Source of the DNA: a bacterium
Lineage (GTDB): Bacteria; Patescibacteriota; Patescibacteriia; Veblenbacterales; UBA10138
Assembly: GCA_020057885.1 (NCBI GenBank)
Contig: JAGVEX010000016.1
Coordinates: 1 to 55,726 of the forward strand
Direction: 5' to 3'
DNA: 55,726 nt
Made by a program: the position numbers and the translations under genes. Shown piece after piece: positions 47,373-55,706 of this stretch (its first letter is position 1; each line of letters opens with the position of its first letter). The notes beneath the pieces are model-generated. The model did no database searches, had not been told where the DNA came from, and worked only from the letters and a program-made list of their open reading frames with translations.

Positions 47373-49919
47373 ATGTTAGAAACAGACATTCATAATCAAG
47401 CTAAACAAAAATCATCTGTTTCGCGCCGGAAAACAAAGGAATTTTGGCCGTGGCTAAAAGTTGAAATAGCTGGTTCTAAATCTAGAATGGAGGGTCGAAC
47501 GCAAGCTGCGCTTTCGCCTCATGTTTTGAATTTGCGTCCCAACCCAATTTTGTCAACCTCCGCTGTCGTTAATCAAAAAGTGGAGGCTAAATCTCAAATC
47601 CATTATTATAGTCACTCCAAAATAGATTTTTTAGAATTAGCTCTGCCTAATTATAAACTTTCTGGTGATTCATTGTGGCATTCCTTATCACATTTCCCTA
47701 AACTAAGACAACTTTCTATCTTTACAATATTGGAGATACTATGGTTACCCTTGAGTTTTTTGTGCAACATAGCCCTTTATGGATTTTTTAATATAGCCGA
47801 AGAAGCCTACGCCATCGGCCGTGAGATAAAAGCAGACGCACTGGCCTTTACCAAAGCTGTTGGCACGGTTTTAGGAATATTGTTTAGTCCTTTACGCGGT
47901 TTGTTGCCGCGAAGAGTTTTAACAGTAGAGAGCCAAAGGTTGGCTTGGCCGGCTTTGGGTCAGGTCGGATTTTTTTTGTTTATAGCGTTGATTATAACCT
48001 TGCCTTTTAAAGGATTTGATCTGTGGCAAAAAGTAACAGCCAGCGAGGGTAAGGTGATTACCTTAGCGCAAAATGCTATTGGTAATTTAAAATCGGGCGG
48101 AGAACAATTTACCAGTGGTAACCCTGCTTTGGCGGAGATTGATTTTAAACGCGCGAGTGATAATTTTTCCCAAGCTTTAAATGTCTTAGGCGGTTTACCC
48201 GATCGTATGCTGGGAGTTTTAGATAAATTACCTGGTACGCCACAAAAGTTATCAGCCGCCAATCATTTATTGGCAGCTAGTCGCGAAGCCTCACAGGCCG
48301 CGGCTTTGGCAGCTGGTGTGTGGCAGCAAGTGGTGGGTGGAACAGCTAACCAGCCGAATGATTTAGGTGCGCGTGTTACGCTTTTGCAAAATACATTAAT
48401 TGAACTTAAACCGCATTTGGATACAGCTCTCAAAGAGCTTAAAGAGGTTGATTCAGCCTCATTGCCGCCAGAACTCAGTAGTAGTGTATTAGCTTTGCAA
48501 AATGAGGTTGATAGTTTGGAGGCTTTAATTGGACAAGCCTTTACTTTGCCTGGTTTTTTACAAGAAGTGCTAACCTCGCCTACAATTAAGCGTTATGTAA
48601 TTTTATTCCAAAATTCCAGCGAGCTTAGACCCACGGGCGGATTTATGGGAAGTTTGGCTTTTGTAGAAATAGCCAGTGGCCAGGTAAAACAAATGCAGAT
48701 ACCGGGCGGCGGGCCTTATGATTTTCAGGGTTCCTTAACGCGCGTTATAAATCCACCTGAGCCGTTAAGATTAGTGCGCGGCACTTGGCAGTTGCAAGAT
48801 GCCAATTGGTTTTTTGATTTTCCGACTTCAGCACGAAAGGTTTTGTGGTTTTTGCAGGAGTCAGGCGGACCCGAGGCACAGGGTGTAATTGCACTAACAC
48901 CCGATTTGGTAATAGGGCTTTTAAAACTCACCGGTCCGGTAGATTTACCTCAATATAAAAAAGTTTTGACAGCTGATAATTTTATGCGCGAAACACAAGA
49001 AGCGGTTGATATTGAGTATGATAAAAAATTAAACAAACCAAAACAATTTATTGCTGATCTCGCGCCAATTTTATTACAACGCGCTTTGGAATTATCGGTT
49101 GATAAAAGAATGGAGCTTGTGCAGTTATTGGAGCAGGGGATAACAAAACGGAGTTTCCAGGTTTATTTAACCGAACCCGAGTTACAGGCCAATGTCAGCG
49201 CCTATGGCTGGAGTGGTGAGGTTAAAAAAGCGCCCTTGGATTATTTAGCAGTAGTGCGTACTAATATTGGCGGCGGTAAAACTGATGCTGTAACCAACGA
49301 TCAAATACGCCACCAGGTTGAAGTAACCGAGTCTGGTGAACTAATGGTTAATTTGGAATTTACCCGCACTCATCAGGGTAGTAAAACAGATATTTTTGAA
49401 CAGCGCCGCAATAATGATTATGTGCGTTTTTATGTACCACTTGGTTCACAATTAATCAGTGGCTTTGGCTTTACCACGCCACCTGAAGATTATTTCCTTG
49501 CCGTGCCGGAAAAGGCTGAACTAGATAATGATTTATTGCAAGTTGAGCAAAATCCAAGTGTTGATTTGGGTTCGGGCGCGCGGATAACACAAGAGTTTAA
49601 TAAAACTGTTTTTGCTGGATGGTTAAATGTGGCACCAGGTGAAACCAAGACAGTAAAATTATCATACCGTTTGCCTTTTACTTTAAAATCAGAATCAAAC
49701 TGGCAGGATTTACGCAGATATAATGTTTATTTCCAGCGTCAGGCAGGCGTGCAACCGGTTGATTTTATTTCTACAATTACCTTGCCTTTGGATTGGCGCG
49801 TGCGGTGGCAAGAGGGCTCTAGCACATTAATTCCCAATGCCGCTGGCGTTGAATTTAAGAGCGAGTGGATGCGGGATGAATATTACGGCGTAGTGCTGGA
49901 AAGATTAGTAGCGTCTTAA
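47373..49919 (+). CDS. Large membrane-anchored DUF4012 protein
   Basis: An 848-aa protein. A cytoplasmic basic N-terminus is followed by hydrophobic segments at about 108-135 (LSIFTILEILWLPLSFLCNIALYGFF) and about 193-208 (GFFLFIALIITLPF). Then comes a helical extracytoplasmic stalk (about 215-395) and the DUF4012 core: YVILFQNSSELRPTGGFMGSLAFVEI, GGGPYDFQGSL, NWFFDFPTSARKVLWFLQESGG and VIALTPDLVIGLLKLTGPV. The core loosely recalls LytR-CpsA-Psr enzymes, which attach polymers to the wall, but this link is inference. A beta-rich C-terminus has NxxxTR-like LEFTRTHQGSK. It lies directly behind the GT genes. Confidence 0.9.
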   Translation: MLETDIHNQAKQKSSVSRRKTKEFWPWLKVEIAGSKSRMEGRTQAALSPHVLNLRPNPILSTSAVVNQKVEAKSQIHYYSHSKIDFLELALPNYKLSGDSLWHSLSHFPKLRQLSIFTILEILWLPLSFLCNIALYGFFNIAEEAYAIGREIKADALAFTKAVGTVLGILFSPLRGLLPRRVLTVESQRLAWPALGQVGFFLFIALIITLPFKGFDLWQKVTASEGKVITLAQNAIGNLKSGGEQFTSGNPALAEIDFKRASDNFSQALNVLGGLPDRMLGVLDKLPGTPQKLSAANHLLAASREASQAAALAAGVWQQVVGGTANQPNDLGARVTLLQNTLIELKPHLDTALKELKEVDSASLPPELSSSVLALQNEVDSLEALIGQAFTLPGFLQEVLTSPTIKRYVILFQNSSELRPTGGFMGSLAFVEIASGQVKQMQIPGGGPYDFQGSLTRVINPPEPLRLVRGTWQLQDANWFFDFPTSARKVLWFLQESGGPEAQGVIALTPDLVIGLLKLTGPVDLPQYKKVLTADNFMRETQEAVDIEYDKKLNKPKQFIADLAPILLQRALELSVDKRMELVQLLEQGITKRSFQVYLTEPELQANVSAYGWSGEVKKAPLDYLAVVRTNIGGGKTDAVTNDQIRHQVEVTESGELMVNLEFTRTHQGSKTDIFEQRRNNDYVRFYVPLGSQLISGFGFTTPPEDYFLAVPEKAELDNDLLQVEQNPSVDLGSGARITQEFNKTVFAGWLNVAPGETKTVKLSYRLPFTLKSESNWQDLRRYNVYFQRQAGVQPVDFISTITLPLDWRVRWQEGSSTLIPNAAGVEFKSEWMRDEYYGVVLERLVAS

Positions 49920-49950
49920 TATTTTTGAAAGATTGAGTAATATTTATAAT

Positions 49951-50373
49951 ATGAAAATTACTATTGTTAGTAGTTCCGTGTTTGTAAAGCAAATGGTTGA
50001 TTATCGTGATAAACTTATTGCGCTTGGGCATATAGTTGATCTTCATCCTCATTATGTAGCTCAAGCGGCGGGGGAGAGATCAGATTTAGTTGAACGTACG
50101 ATGACAGAACATGCACTTCTTAAAAAAGAATATGATTATATTAGGTATCATTATAATGAAATAGTTGATAGTGATGCGATTTTGGTTTTAAATTTTGATA
50201 AAAATGGGATTAAGAATTATATAGGGGGTAATACTCTTATGGAAATAGGTTTTGCCCACGTACACTATAAAAAAATATTTTTGCTTAACCCAATACCAGA
50301 AATTAATTATGAAGAAGAAATTAAAGCGATGGAACCGGTTGTTATTAATGGTGATCTTTCTTTGATTGTTTAA
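49951..50373 (+). CDS. Nucleoside 2-deoxyribosyltransferase-like protein
   Basis: ATG 49951 gives 140 aa (MKITIVSSSVFVKQMVDYRDKLIALGHIVDLHPHYV). The Rossmann-like layout with YHYNEIVDSDAILVLNFDKNGIKNYIGGNTLMEIGFAHVHYKKIFLLNPIPE matches a conserved bacterial family related to nucleoside 2-deoxyribosyltransferases (the GGNTLMEIGFA segment holds the catalytic-type Glu). The substrate is unknown. No Shine-Dalgarno is obvious; a terminator follows. Confidence 0.78.
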   Translation: MKITIVSSSVFVKQMVDYRDKLIALGHIVDLHPHYVAQAAGERSDLVERTMTEHALLKKEYDYIRYHYNEIVDSDAILVLNFDKNGIKNYIGGNTLMEIGFAHVHYKKIFLLNPIPEINYEEEIKAMEPVVINGDLSLIV

Positions 50374-50398
50374 TATTTGTAACCATTAAAATAATATA

Positions 50399-50429
50399 AA
50401 AAGTACCACTTACAAAGGTGGTACTTTTT
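50399..50429. terminator. Terminator between convergent genes
   Basis: AAAAGTACCAC (50399-50409) and GTGGTACTTTT (50418-50428), a perfect 11-bp stem with A and T flanks, usable from both sides. Confidence 0.88.
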
Positions 50430-50447
50430 AAATATCAAGAAATTGGT

Positions 50448-50819
50448 TTATAACGCGAGTATTTTATCAATTATAACCATAACCACAGCGCCAAAAAACA
50501 TTAAACTTATCGTGGCTGGTTGAAATTTTTTGTTTTTCAAAAACGTAGCCGCCGTAAGCATAATTATCCAAACACCAACCGTAGCTATAACCATTGGTAT
50601 TCCCACTCTGATGATTTCAGGAATCATTTCTTTAATGCCAGCAGTAAAAAATGGGGGATATAGTGTTACCTCGCCATGGTAGATGTGTTCTGGAATCAGC
50701 CAAGCCACTCCGCCCCAAAGCATTGCGAGCAACCAGCCAACATGATATTGCGCAGGAATTTTCTTTTTAGTCGCACTAACTATAATTGCCGCGGTTAAAG
50801 GAACTACAAAACAACCCAT
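50448..50819 (-). CDS. Hypothetical membrane protein, 123 aa, three to four helices
   Basis: Not firmly recognised. Predicted helices at about 2-16, 25-42 (VGWLLAMLWGGVAWLIPEHI), 72-92 (VGIPMVIATVGVWIIMLTAA) and 104-121 (ISLMFFGAVVMVIIDKIL). The central extracytoplasmic loop HIYHGEVTLYPPFFTAGIKEMIPEIIRVG may carry the function. It stands alone, convergent with the deoxyribosyltransferase-like gene. Confidence 0.7.
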   Translation of the reverse strand: MGCFVVPLTAAIIVSATKKKIPAQYHVGWLLAMLWGGVAWLIPEHIYHGEVTLYPPFFTAGIKEMIPEIIRVGIPMVIATVGVWIIMLTAATFLKNKKFQPATISLMFFGAVVMVIIDKILAL

Positions 50820-50938
50820 AAATTAAAATTGGTTAATATTAATTATATTATAACTATAACTAAATATGATAAGAAAGCAAAGATTATCAGCAGTAATTCT
50901 AATTTAAATTTTATCATTGTCTGTGTTATCATAATACT

Positions 50939-51853
50939 ATGATAGAAGATATAAACGAGATAAAAATTGATAACCAGATTTTTTCTTACCTTGATGACCA
51001 GCGTAATGGCCTTAAGCTTTATGTGAATAAAAATCGTAGCCAATATCTTCGCTTGGGTAATGTCGAGATTATTGATAAAGAAATTGCCTTACATCAGCAA
51101 TTAATCAGTGAGGGATTCCCTATAGCTAAGATTATTAAAAAAGGTAAATGGCAGGATTTATCTTATTGGATTGAAGAGTCTTTGGGCGAGAAACACCTGG
51201 CTGATTTATTTGCTGATGAATATAAGGCAAATGGCTGTATCACTGAAAAAACATTTCAACTTTTTCTTACTATTGTTGAAAAATTTCAAACGACTCAATT
51301 TAAAACTTTAAAAATTCCAATTAATTGGGATAAGGTTTATAAAGGGGTTGGGTTTGGTGATATTTTAAAAGAGTTGCCACAATATAAAACTAAACTTGAA
51401 ACTAGCTGGACAAATATGTGTAAAGAGTTGGAGAGTTTTCCAGCCGTATATTGTCATGGTGATTTTACTTCCCATAATATATTGCCACTTGGCGTTATCG
51501 ACCACGAAGATCATTTTGAAGGCCCTTTTGGTTATGATCTTATTACAGCTATAACTCCAGCCTATTGGTTTTCAGCAGATTCATCATATGGAAACTATGC
51601 CCGTCGTTCTCAATTTAGCCCAACTCAAAAAGAAGAGTTTTTTAACCGTTTTGGGATTTTTCAGTATGGGGGCAAACAATTTAACTTAAAAGATTATTTT
51701 AGCCCTTTATTTTTCTTAAAGGCAACCTGGTGGTCTGTTCGCAATTTTAAGAATCCTAAAATGCAGGAGTGGCGATACCAGAAATATATTTATTTATTAG
51801 AAAAGTATTTAGAGAAAGGTGATTTGTATCAGATTTGGTTAGAGAGCGAATAA
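50939..51853 (+). CDS. Aminoglycoside-phosphotransferase-family protein (protein-kinase-like fold)
   Basis: A 304-aa APH/choline-kinase-like protein. The catalytic loop is YCHGDFTSHNIL (H-G-D-x4-N), followed by the metal-binding GVIDHEDHFEGPFGYDL. The N-lobe has QYLRLGNVEIIDKEIALHQQLISEGFPIAKIIKKGKWQDLSYWIEE. The substrate is unknown; the family phosphorylates sugars, choline, homoserine or antibiotics, and there is no basis for calling this a resistance gene. It is followed by the RNA promoter at 51943. Confidence 0.85.
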   Translation: MIEDINEIKIDNQIFSYLDDQRNGLKLYVNKNRSQYLRLGNVEIIDKEIALHQQLISEGFPIAKIIKKGKWQDLSYWIEESLGEKHLADLFADEYKANGCITEKTFQLFLTIVEKFQTTQFKTLKIPINWDKVYKGVGFGDILKELPQYKTKLETSWTNMCKELESFPAVYCHGDFTSHNILPLGVIDHEDHFEGPFGYDLITAITPAYWFSADSSYGNYARRSQFSPTQKEEFFNRFGIFQYGGKQFNLKDYFSPLFFLKATWWSVRNFKNPKMQEWRYQKYIYLLEKYLEKGDLYQIWLESE

Positions 51854-51942
51854 GACAATCCTATGTCTGTGGAACAATAATATCCATTTAATTATTTTTC
51901 CCTAAACTTAGCCAAAATTAGTTTTTTATTGTTCCACAAGCC

Positions 51943-51971
51943 TTGACAAAACCACATATTCGCGCTATTAT
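51943..51971 (+). promoter_or_regulatory. Strong sigma-70 promoter of the 52-kb RNA candidate
   Basis: TTGACA (51943-51948), 17 bp, TATTAT (51966-51971). The predicted start is near 51978, about 20 nt before the first helix arm. Confidence 0.82.
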
Positions 51972-51977
51972 GACTAT

Positions 51978-52151
51978 GTTAAAAATCGTGTCTTTTTAAG
52001 GCTCCCTTTAGGTGGAGGAGATAGAGAATGACGTGAAGAGATGTAAGACTCGTACTCAATTGGTACGACTCGTGCACTCTCCCTGCTTGGATACCATCAT
52101 TTTGGTCCCTTCAAGCCTTCTCGCCTCCAGCCAAAGGGAGCTTTTAGTTTT
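51978..52151 (+). ncRNA. Candidate structured non-coding RNA, about 175 nt
   Basis: The 380-bp gap before murJ has no protein but folds well by eye. AAGGCTCCCTTT (51998-52009) pairs with AAAGGGAGCTTT (52133-52144), then TGGAGG with CCTCCA (52013-52018/52124-52129), GAGAA with TTCTC and TGAAG with CTTCA. Two internal hairpins follow: CGTAC/GTACG and GG-ACCA/TGGT-CC. The outer helix is followed by TTTTAGTTTT, a possible terminator. Size, rod shape and paired ends are reminiscent of 6S RNA, but I see no decisive 6S signature. The SRP core and tmRNA features are absent. It could alternatively be a murJ leader. Confidence 0.55.
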
Positions 52152-52234
52152 CCCGCGATAATACTAATTGGCGCGCAATAAGTAATAACAAACTTCCATT
52201 TTAGTCTAGATACAGCTATAATTATTGATACGAT

Positions 52235-53821
52235 ATGTTGAAAAATAAAATGGCGAATTTAAGTCTGACGGGCGGTGTTTTAATCATCGCCGTTTTTTCT
52301 GTACTTTCGCGTTTGTTGGGAGTTTTAAGAGATAGGTTGCTAGCTTCACACTTTGGCGCCGGTTCGGTGCTCGATGCTTATTACGCCGCTTTTAAGATTC
52401 CTGATTTTATTTTTAATATTTTTGTATTGGGTGCGCTAGCTTCGGCTTTTATTCCGGTGTTTATTAGTTTGCGAGATAAAGAGGGCGAAGCAAGTGCACA
52501 AAAGCTCGCGCAAATTGTTTTTAATTTATTGGTGGCATTTTTAACCGCTTGCGCCTTTTTAGGAATTATTTTAGCGCCTTGGTTAATGCCGCTTATAGCG
52601 CCAGGATTTGATCCAGAACGTCAGGCGCTTGCTATTTCATTAACGCGCATAATGCTTCTTTCAATTATTTTCTTTGGTGCTTCCAATGTTTTGGGTAGTG
52701 TGTTACAGGCGAAAAAAAGATTTTTAAGCTATTCTATTGCACCAGTGCTGTATAATTTAGGAATTATTTTTGGACTTTATACTTTTGTTTCCCGGTTTGG
52801 TCCTATTGGTTTGGCTTGGGGCGTGGTGTTAGGGAGTGTACTGCATCTTTTAATTCAAATTCCCGCCGCGCGACAAGCTGGTTTTAGTTGGCGTCCTTTG
52901 TTTAATTGGAGCGAGCGCGGTGTAAAACAAGTGTTAAAACTTTTAGGTCCGCGTACCATTGGCTTGGCCGCGAGCTCACTAGAGCAAATTATCACAGCCA
53001 GCTTTGTTTCCACTTTGGGTGTGGGAAGTTTGGCCGCTTTTACATTGGCTTCCAATTTGCACAGTTTTCCCATAAATGTTTTTGGCGTATCACTCGCCGT
53101 GGCGACTTTTCCTTTGTTTAGCGAGGCTTTTAGTAATAACAAAAATGATGATTTTATTAGTCATTTTAAACATAGTGTAAGGCGAATTTTATTTTTTGTA
53201 ATACCAATGTCCGTGCTTTTTTTAGTATTACGCGCGCAAATTGTGCGTGTGGTGCTGGGGAGTGGCGCTTTTGATTGGAGCGATACCATTCGTACCTCGC
53301 AGGTATTAGGATTTTTGGCCCTCGCTATGGTGGCAGATAGCTTAGTGCCGCTGGTGGCGCGCGCTTTTTATGCTTTGTCCGATACACGCACACCGGCGCT
53401 GGTAGCAGTGAGTAGCGTAGTTCTTAATTTATTTTTATTGATGATTTTTGCCCGTTATGGTTTAGGCGGTATTGGTTTGGCTTATGTAGCTTCGCGCGTT
53501 TTAAGCCTAAGCGCTTTGGTTGGTTTGCTGGGCAAAAAAATAGGCGATTTGGGCGCGGCCTATATTATGCAAGGCGCTTGGCGAATGTTATTTGCTTCCG
53601 TACTTTCAGGAGCGGCCGCTTATGCCACTTTATGGTTCATGGCGCCACAAGTTAATATGCATACTTTTATCGGCATTTTTATGCAAGGAACAACAGCTGG
53701 TAGCGTGGGAGTGTTGAGTTATTTGGCCTTGGCTTTTGTTTGGCGCTTGCCCGAAGTTAATTTTGTTAAACGATGGTTAGTTTCGGCTTGGCAACTTTCA
53801 TTGCATTTAGGGAGGCGTTAA
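52235..53821 (+). CDS. murJ: Lipid II flippase MurJ
   Basis: A 528-aa MOP-superfamily transporter with 14 expected membrane helices. The N-terminus is typical: GGVLIIAVFSVLSRLLGVLRDRLLASHFGAGSVLDAYYAAFKIPDFIFNIFVLGALASAFIPVF. It flips lipid II across the membrane for peptidoglycan synthesis. The nearby polysaccharide cluster has no Wzx-type flippase, so this MOP protein might also serve it (speculation). It lies 10 bp before lepA and has no Shine-Dalgarno. Confidence 0.95.
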   Translation: MLKNKMANLSLTGGVLIIAVFSVLSRLLGVLRDRLLASHFGAGSVLDAYYAAFKIPDFIFNIFVLGALASAFIPVFISLRDKEGEASAQKLAQIVFNLLVAFLTACAFLGIILAPWLMPLIAPGFDPERQALAISLTRIMLLSIIFFGASNVLGSVLQAKKRFLSYSIAPVLYNLGIIFGLYTFVSRFGPIGLAWGVVLGSVLHLLIQIPAARQAGFSWRPLFNWSERGVKQVLKLLGPRTIGLAASSLEQIITASFVSTLGVGSLAAFTLASNLHSFPINVFGVSLAVATFPLFSEAFSNNKNDDFISHFKHSVRRILFFVIPMSVLFLVLRAQIVRVVLGSGAFDWSDTIRTSQVLGFLALAMVADSLVPLVARAFYALSDTRTPALVAVSSVVLNLFLLMIFARYGLGGIGLAYVASRVLSLSALVGLLGKKIGDLGAAYIMQGAWRMLFASVLSGAAAYATLWFMAPQVNMHTFIGIFMQGTTAGSVGVLSYLALAFVWRLPEVNFVKRWLVSAWQLSLHLGRR

Positions 53822-53831
53822 AATTATTTTT

Positions 53832-55625
53832 ATGATACACGAGCAAATTAGAAATTTTTGTATAATTGCGCATATTGACCACGGCAAATCAACTTTGGCT
53901 GATAGATTTTTAGAATTAACAGGCACTATAGCTAAACGCGATATGAAAGAGCAGTTGCTTGACCAAATGGATTTGGAACGTGAGCGCGGCATTACTATCA
54001 AACTACAGCCCGTTATTATGCATTGGAAGGGTATTCAACTTAATTTAATTGATACGCCCGGGCACGTGGATTTCACTTATGAAGTTTCGCGTTCACTAGC
54101 TTGTGTGGAAGGGGCTATTTTATTAGTAGATGCAACCCAAGGTATTCAGGCACAAACTATTGCAAATTTTGAATTAGCGCGCGAGCAGGGTTTGGTTATG
54201 ATTCCTGTAGTAAATAAAATAGATCTGCCGGCGGCCGATGTGGAGCGCGCTACGGCCGAACTTTGTCAATTATTAAATACTACTCCAGATAAAATTTTTA
54301 AAGTTTCAGCTAAAGACGGTAGGGGGGTGAAGGAGGTGTTGGACGCCGTAGTGGCGCTAGTGCCTGCGCCACAAATAAAACAGGGTGAAGGTACAAGGGC
54401 GCTTATTTTTGATTCGTCTTATGACGATTTTCGTGGTGTAGTGGCGGCAGTACGTGTTTTTGACGGTGAGCTTAAAGCTAGGGATATTTATACTCTTTTA
54501 GGGAGTAAGGCCAAGCAAGAAATATTGGAAGTTGGTATTTTTACTCCAAAATTAAAACGGACAGAAAAACTTAAAGCTGGCGAAATAGGCTATGTGGTAA
54601 CAGGCTTAAAAGATATTCGTTTGGCGCGCGTAGGTGATACCTTGGCGGTAGGAGGTGTGGAACCAAAACCTCTTTCCGGATATAAAGAAATAAAACCAAT
54701 GGTATTTGCCGGGTTTTTTCCAGCCGCGGGCGAAAGTGCGGATAAATTACGGGAAGGCTTAGGCAAACTTAAGCTTAGCGATGCGAGTTTATCTTATGAG
54801 GGTGAGCATTCTTCCGCGCTTGGTTTTGGTTTTCGTTGCGGTTTTTTGGGATTATTACATTTGGATATTGCGCGTGAAAGACTAAAACGTGAACATAATT
54901 TAAATGTAGTTATTACTACGCCATCGGTGGCTTACGAAGTGGATTTAAAAAACAATGAAACAATAATAGTGTGCGGCGCGTTGGAGCTGCCGAGCCCCGA
55001 CAGAATAGCAGAGGTGCGCGAACCAATGGTTAAGGTGGATGTAGTAACGCCCATAGAGTATTTGGGTAATTTGATGAAAGTGGCGCAAGATTTTAGGGGG
55101 ATTTATTTAACTACAGATTATTTGAGCATGAGCCACAACAAAGGACGTGCGATATTGCATTACGAGTTGCCGTTGAATGCGATTTTGGTTGATTTTTATG
55201 ATCAAGTTAAAAGCGTTAGCTCTGGCTATGCTTCGTTGAATTACGAATTTTTGGAATATAAAAAATGTGAAGTGGTTAGGCTCGATCTTATGGTAGCTGA
55301 TGGAGTGGTAGAGGCCTTGGCTTCAATTGTCTATAAAGATGAAGCTTATAGGCGTGGCCGAGTGGTAGTTGATAAATTAAAAAAGATTTTACCTCGTCAA
55401 ATGTTTGAGGTAAAAATTCAGGCGGCTTTGGGCGGCAAGATAATCGCCGCGGAACGCATCCCAGCCATGCGCAAAGATGTTATAGCTGGTCTTTATGGTG
55501 GCGACGTTACACGTAAACGAAAACTTTTGGAAAAGCAAAAAAAGGGCAAGCGTCGAATGAAGCTGGAAGGTAAAATGAATATTCCGCCTGAGGCTTATTT
55601 GGCCTTAGTTAGCCGTCAGGAATAA
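53832..55625 (+). CDS. lepA: Elongation factor 4 (LepA), back-translocating GTPase
   Basis: A full-length 597-aa protein. G1 AHIDHGKSTLADRF, G2 region ERERGITIKLQPV, G3 DTPGHVDFTYEVSRSLA and G4 NKIDLP are intact. The LepA-specific C-terminal domain contains YRRGRVVVDKLKKILPRQMFEVKIQAALGGKIIAAERIPAMRKDVIAGLYGGDVTRKRKLLEKQKKGKRRMK. It remodels stalled or mistranslocated ribosomes. It is the last complete gene of the window. Confidence 0.98.
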   Translation: MIHEQIRNFCIIAHIDHGKSTLADRFLELTGTIAKRDMKEQLLDQMDLERERGITIKLQPVIMHWKGIQLNLIDTPGHVDFTYEVSRSLACVEGAILLVDATQGIQAQTIANFELAREQGLVMIPVVNKIDLPAADVERATAELCQLLNTTPDKIFKVSAKDGRGVKEVLDAVVALVPAPQIKQGEGTRALIFDSSYDDFRGVVAAVRVFDGELKARDIYTLLGSKAKQEILEVGIFTPKLKRTEKLKAGEIGYVVTGLKDIRLARVGDTLAVGGVEPKPLSGYKEIKPMVFAGFFPAAGESADKLREGLGKLKLSDASLSYEGEHSSALGFGFRCGFLGLLHLDIARERLKREHNLNVVITTPSVAYEVDLKNNETIIVCGALELPSPDRIAEVREPMVKVDVVTPIEYLGNLMKVAQDFRGIYLTTDYLSMSHNKGRAILHYELPLNAILVDFYDQVKSVSSGYASLNYEFLEYKKCEVVRLDLMVADGVVEALASIVYKDEAYRRGRVVVDKLKKILPRQMFEVKIQAALGGKIIAAERIPAMRKDVIAGLYGGDVTRKRKLLEKQKKGKRRMKLEGKMNIPPEAYLALVSRQE

Positions 55626-55638
55626 ATGTTTATTTAAT

Positions 55639-55682
55639 GTCGCAGAATACTCCAGCCTTTTAAGGCTGGAGATGAATGCGAC
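55639..55682. mobile_element. Bipartite hairpin, possible IS200/IS605-type element end
   Basis: GTCGCA (55639-55644) pairs with TGCGAC (55677-55682) around a 5/5-nt internal loop, and CTCCAGCCTT (55650-55659) pairs with AAGGCTGGAG (55662-55671). Hairpins of this build followed by GATGAAT sequences are seen at ends of IS200/IS605 and TnpB-type elements. No T-run follows, so a plain lepA terminator is less likely. Confidence 0.4.
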
Positions 55683-55706
55683 ACCACTCCGAGCGTTAGC
55701 GAGGAT

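Noticed and set aside
50939-51853. Aminoglycoside resistance gene
   Set aside because: The kinase-like fold is shared with many metabolic kinases and nothing here points to an antibiotic as substrate.
51978-52151. SRP RNA or tmRNA at the 52-kb structured region
   Set aside because: The conserved SRP GGAA tetraloop core and the tmRNA T-loop/CCA end and tag frame are absent.
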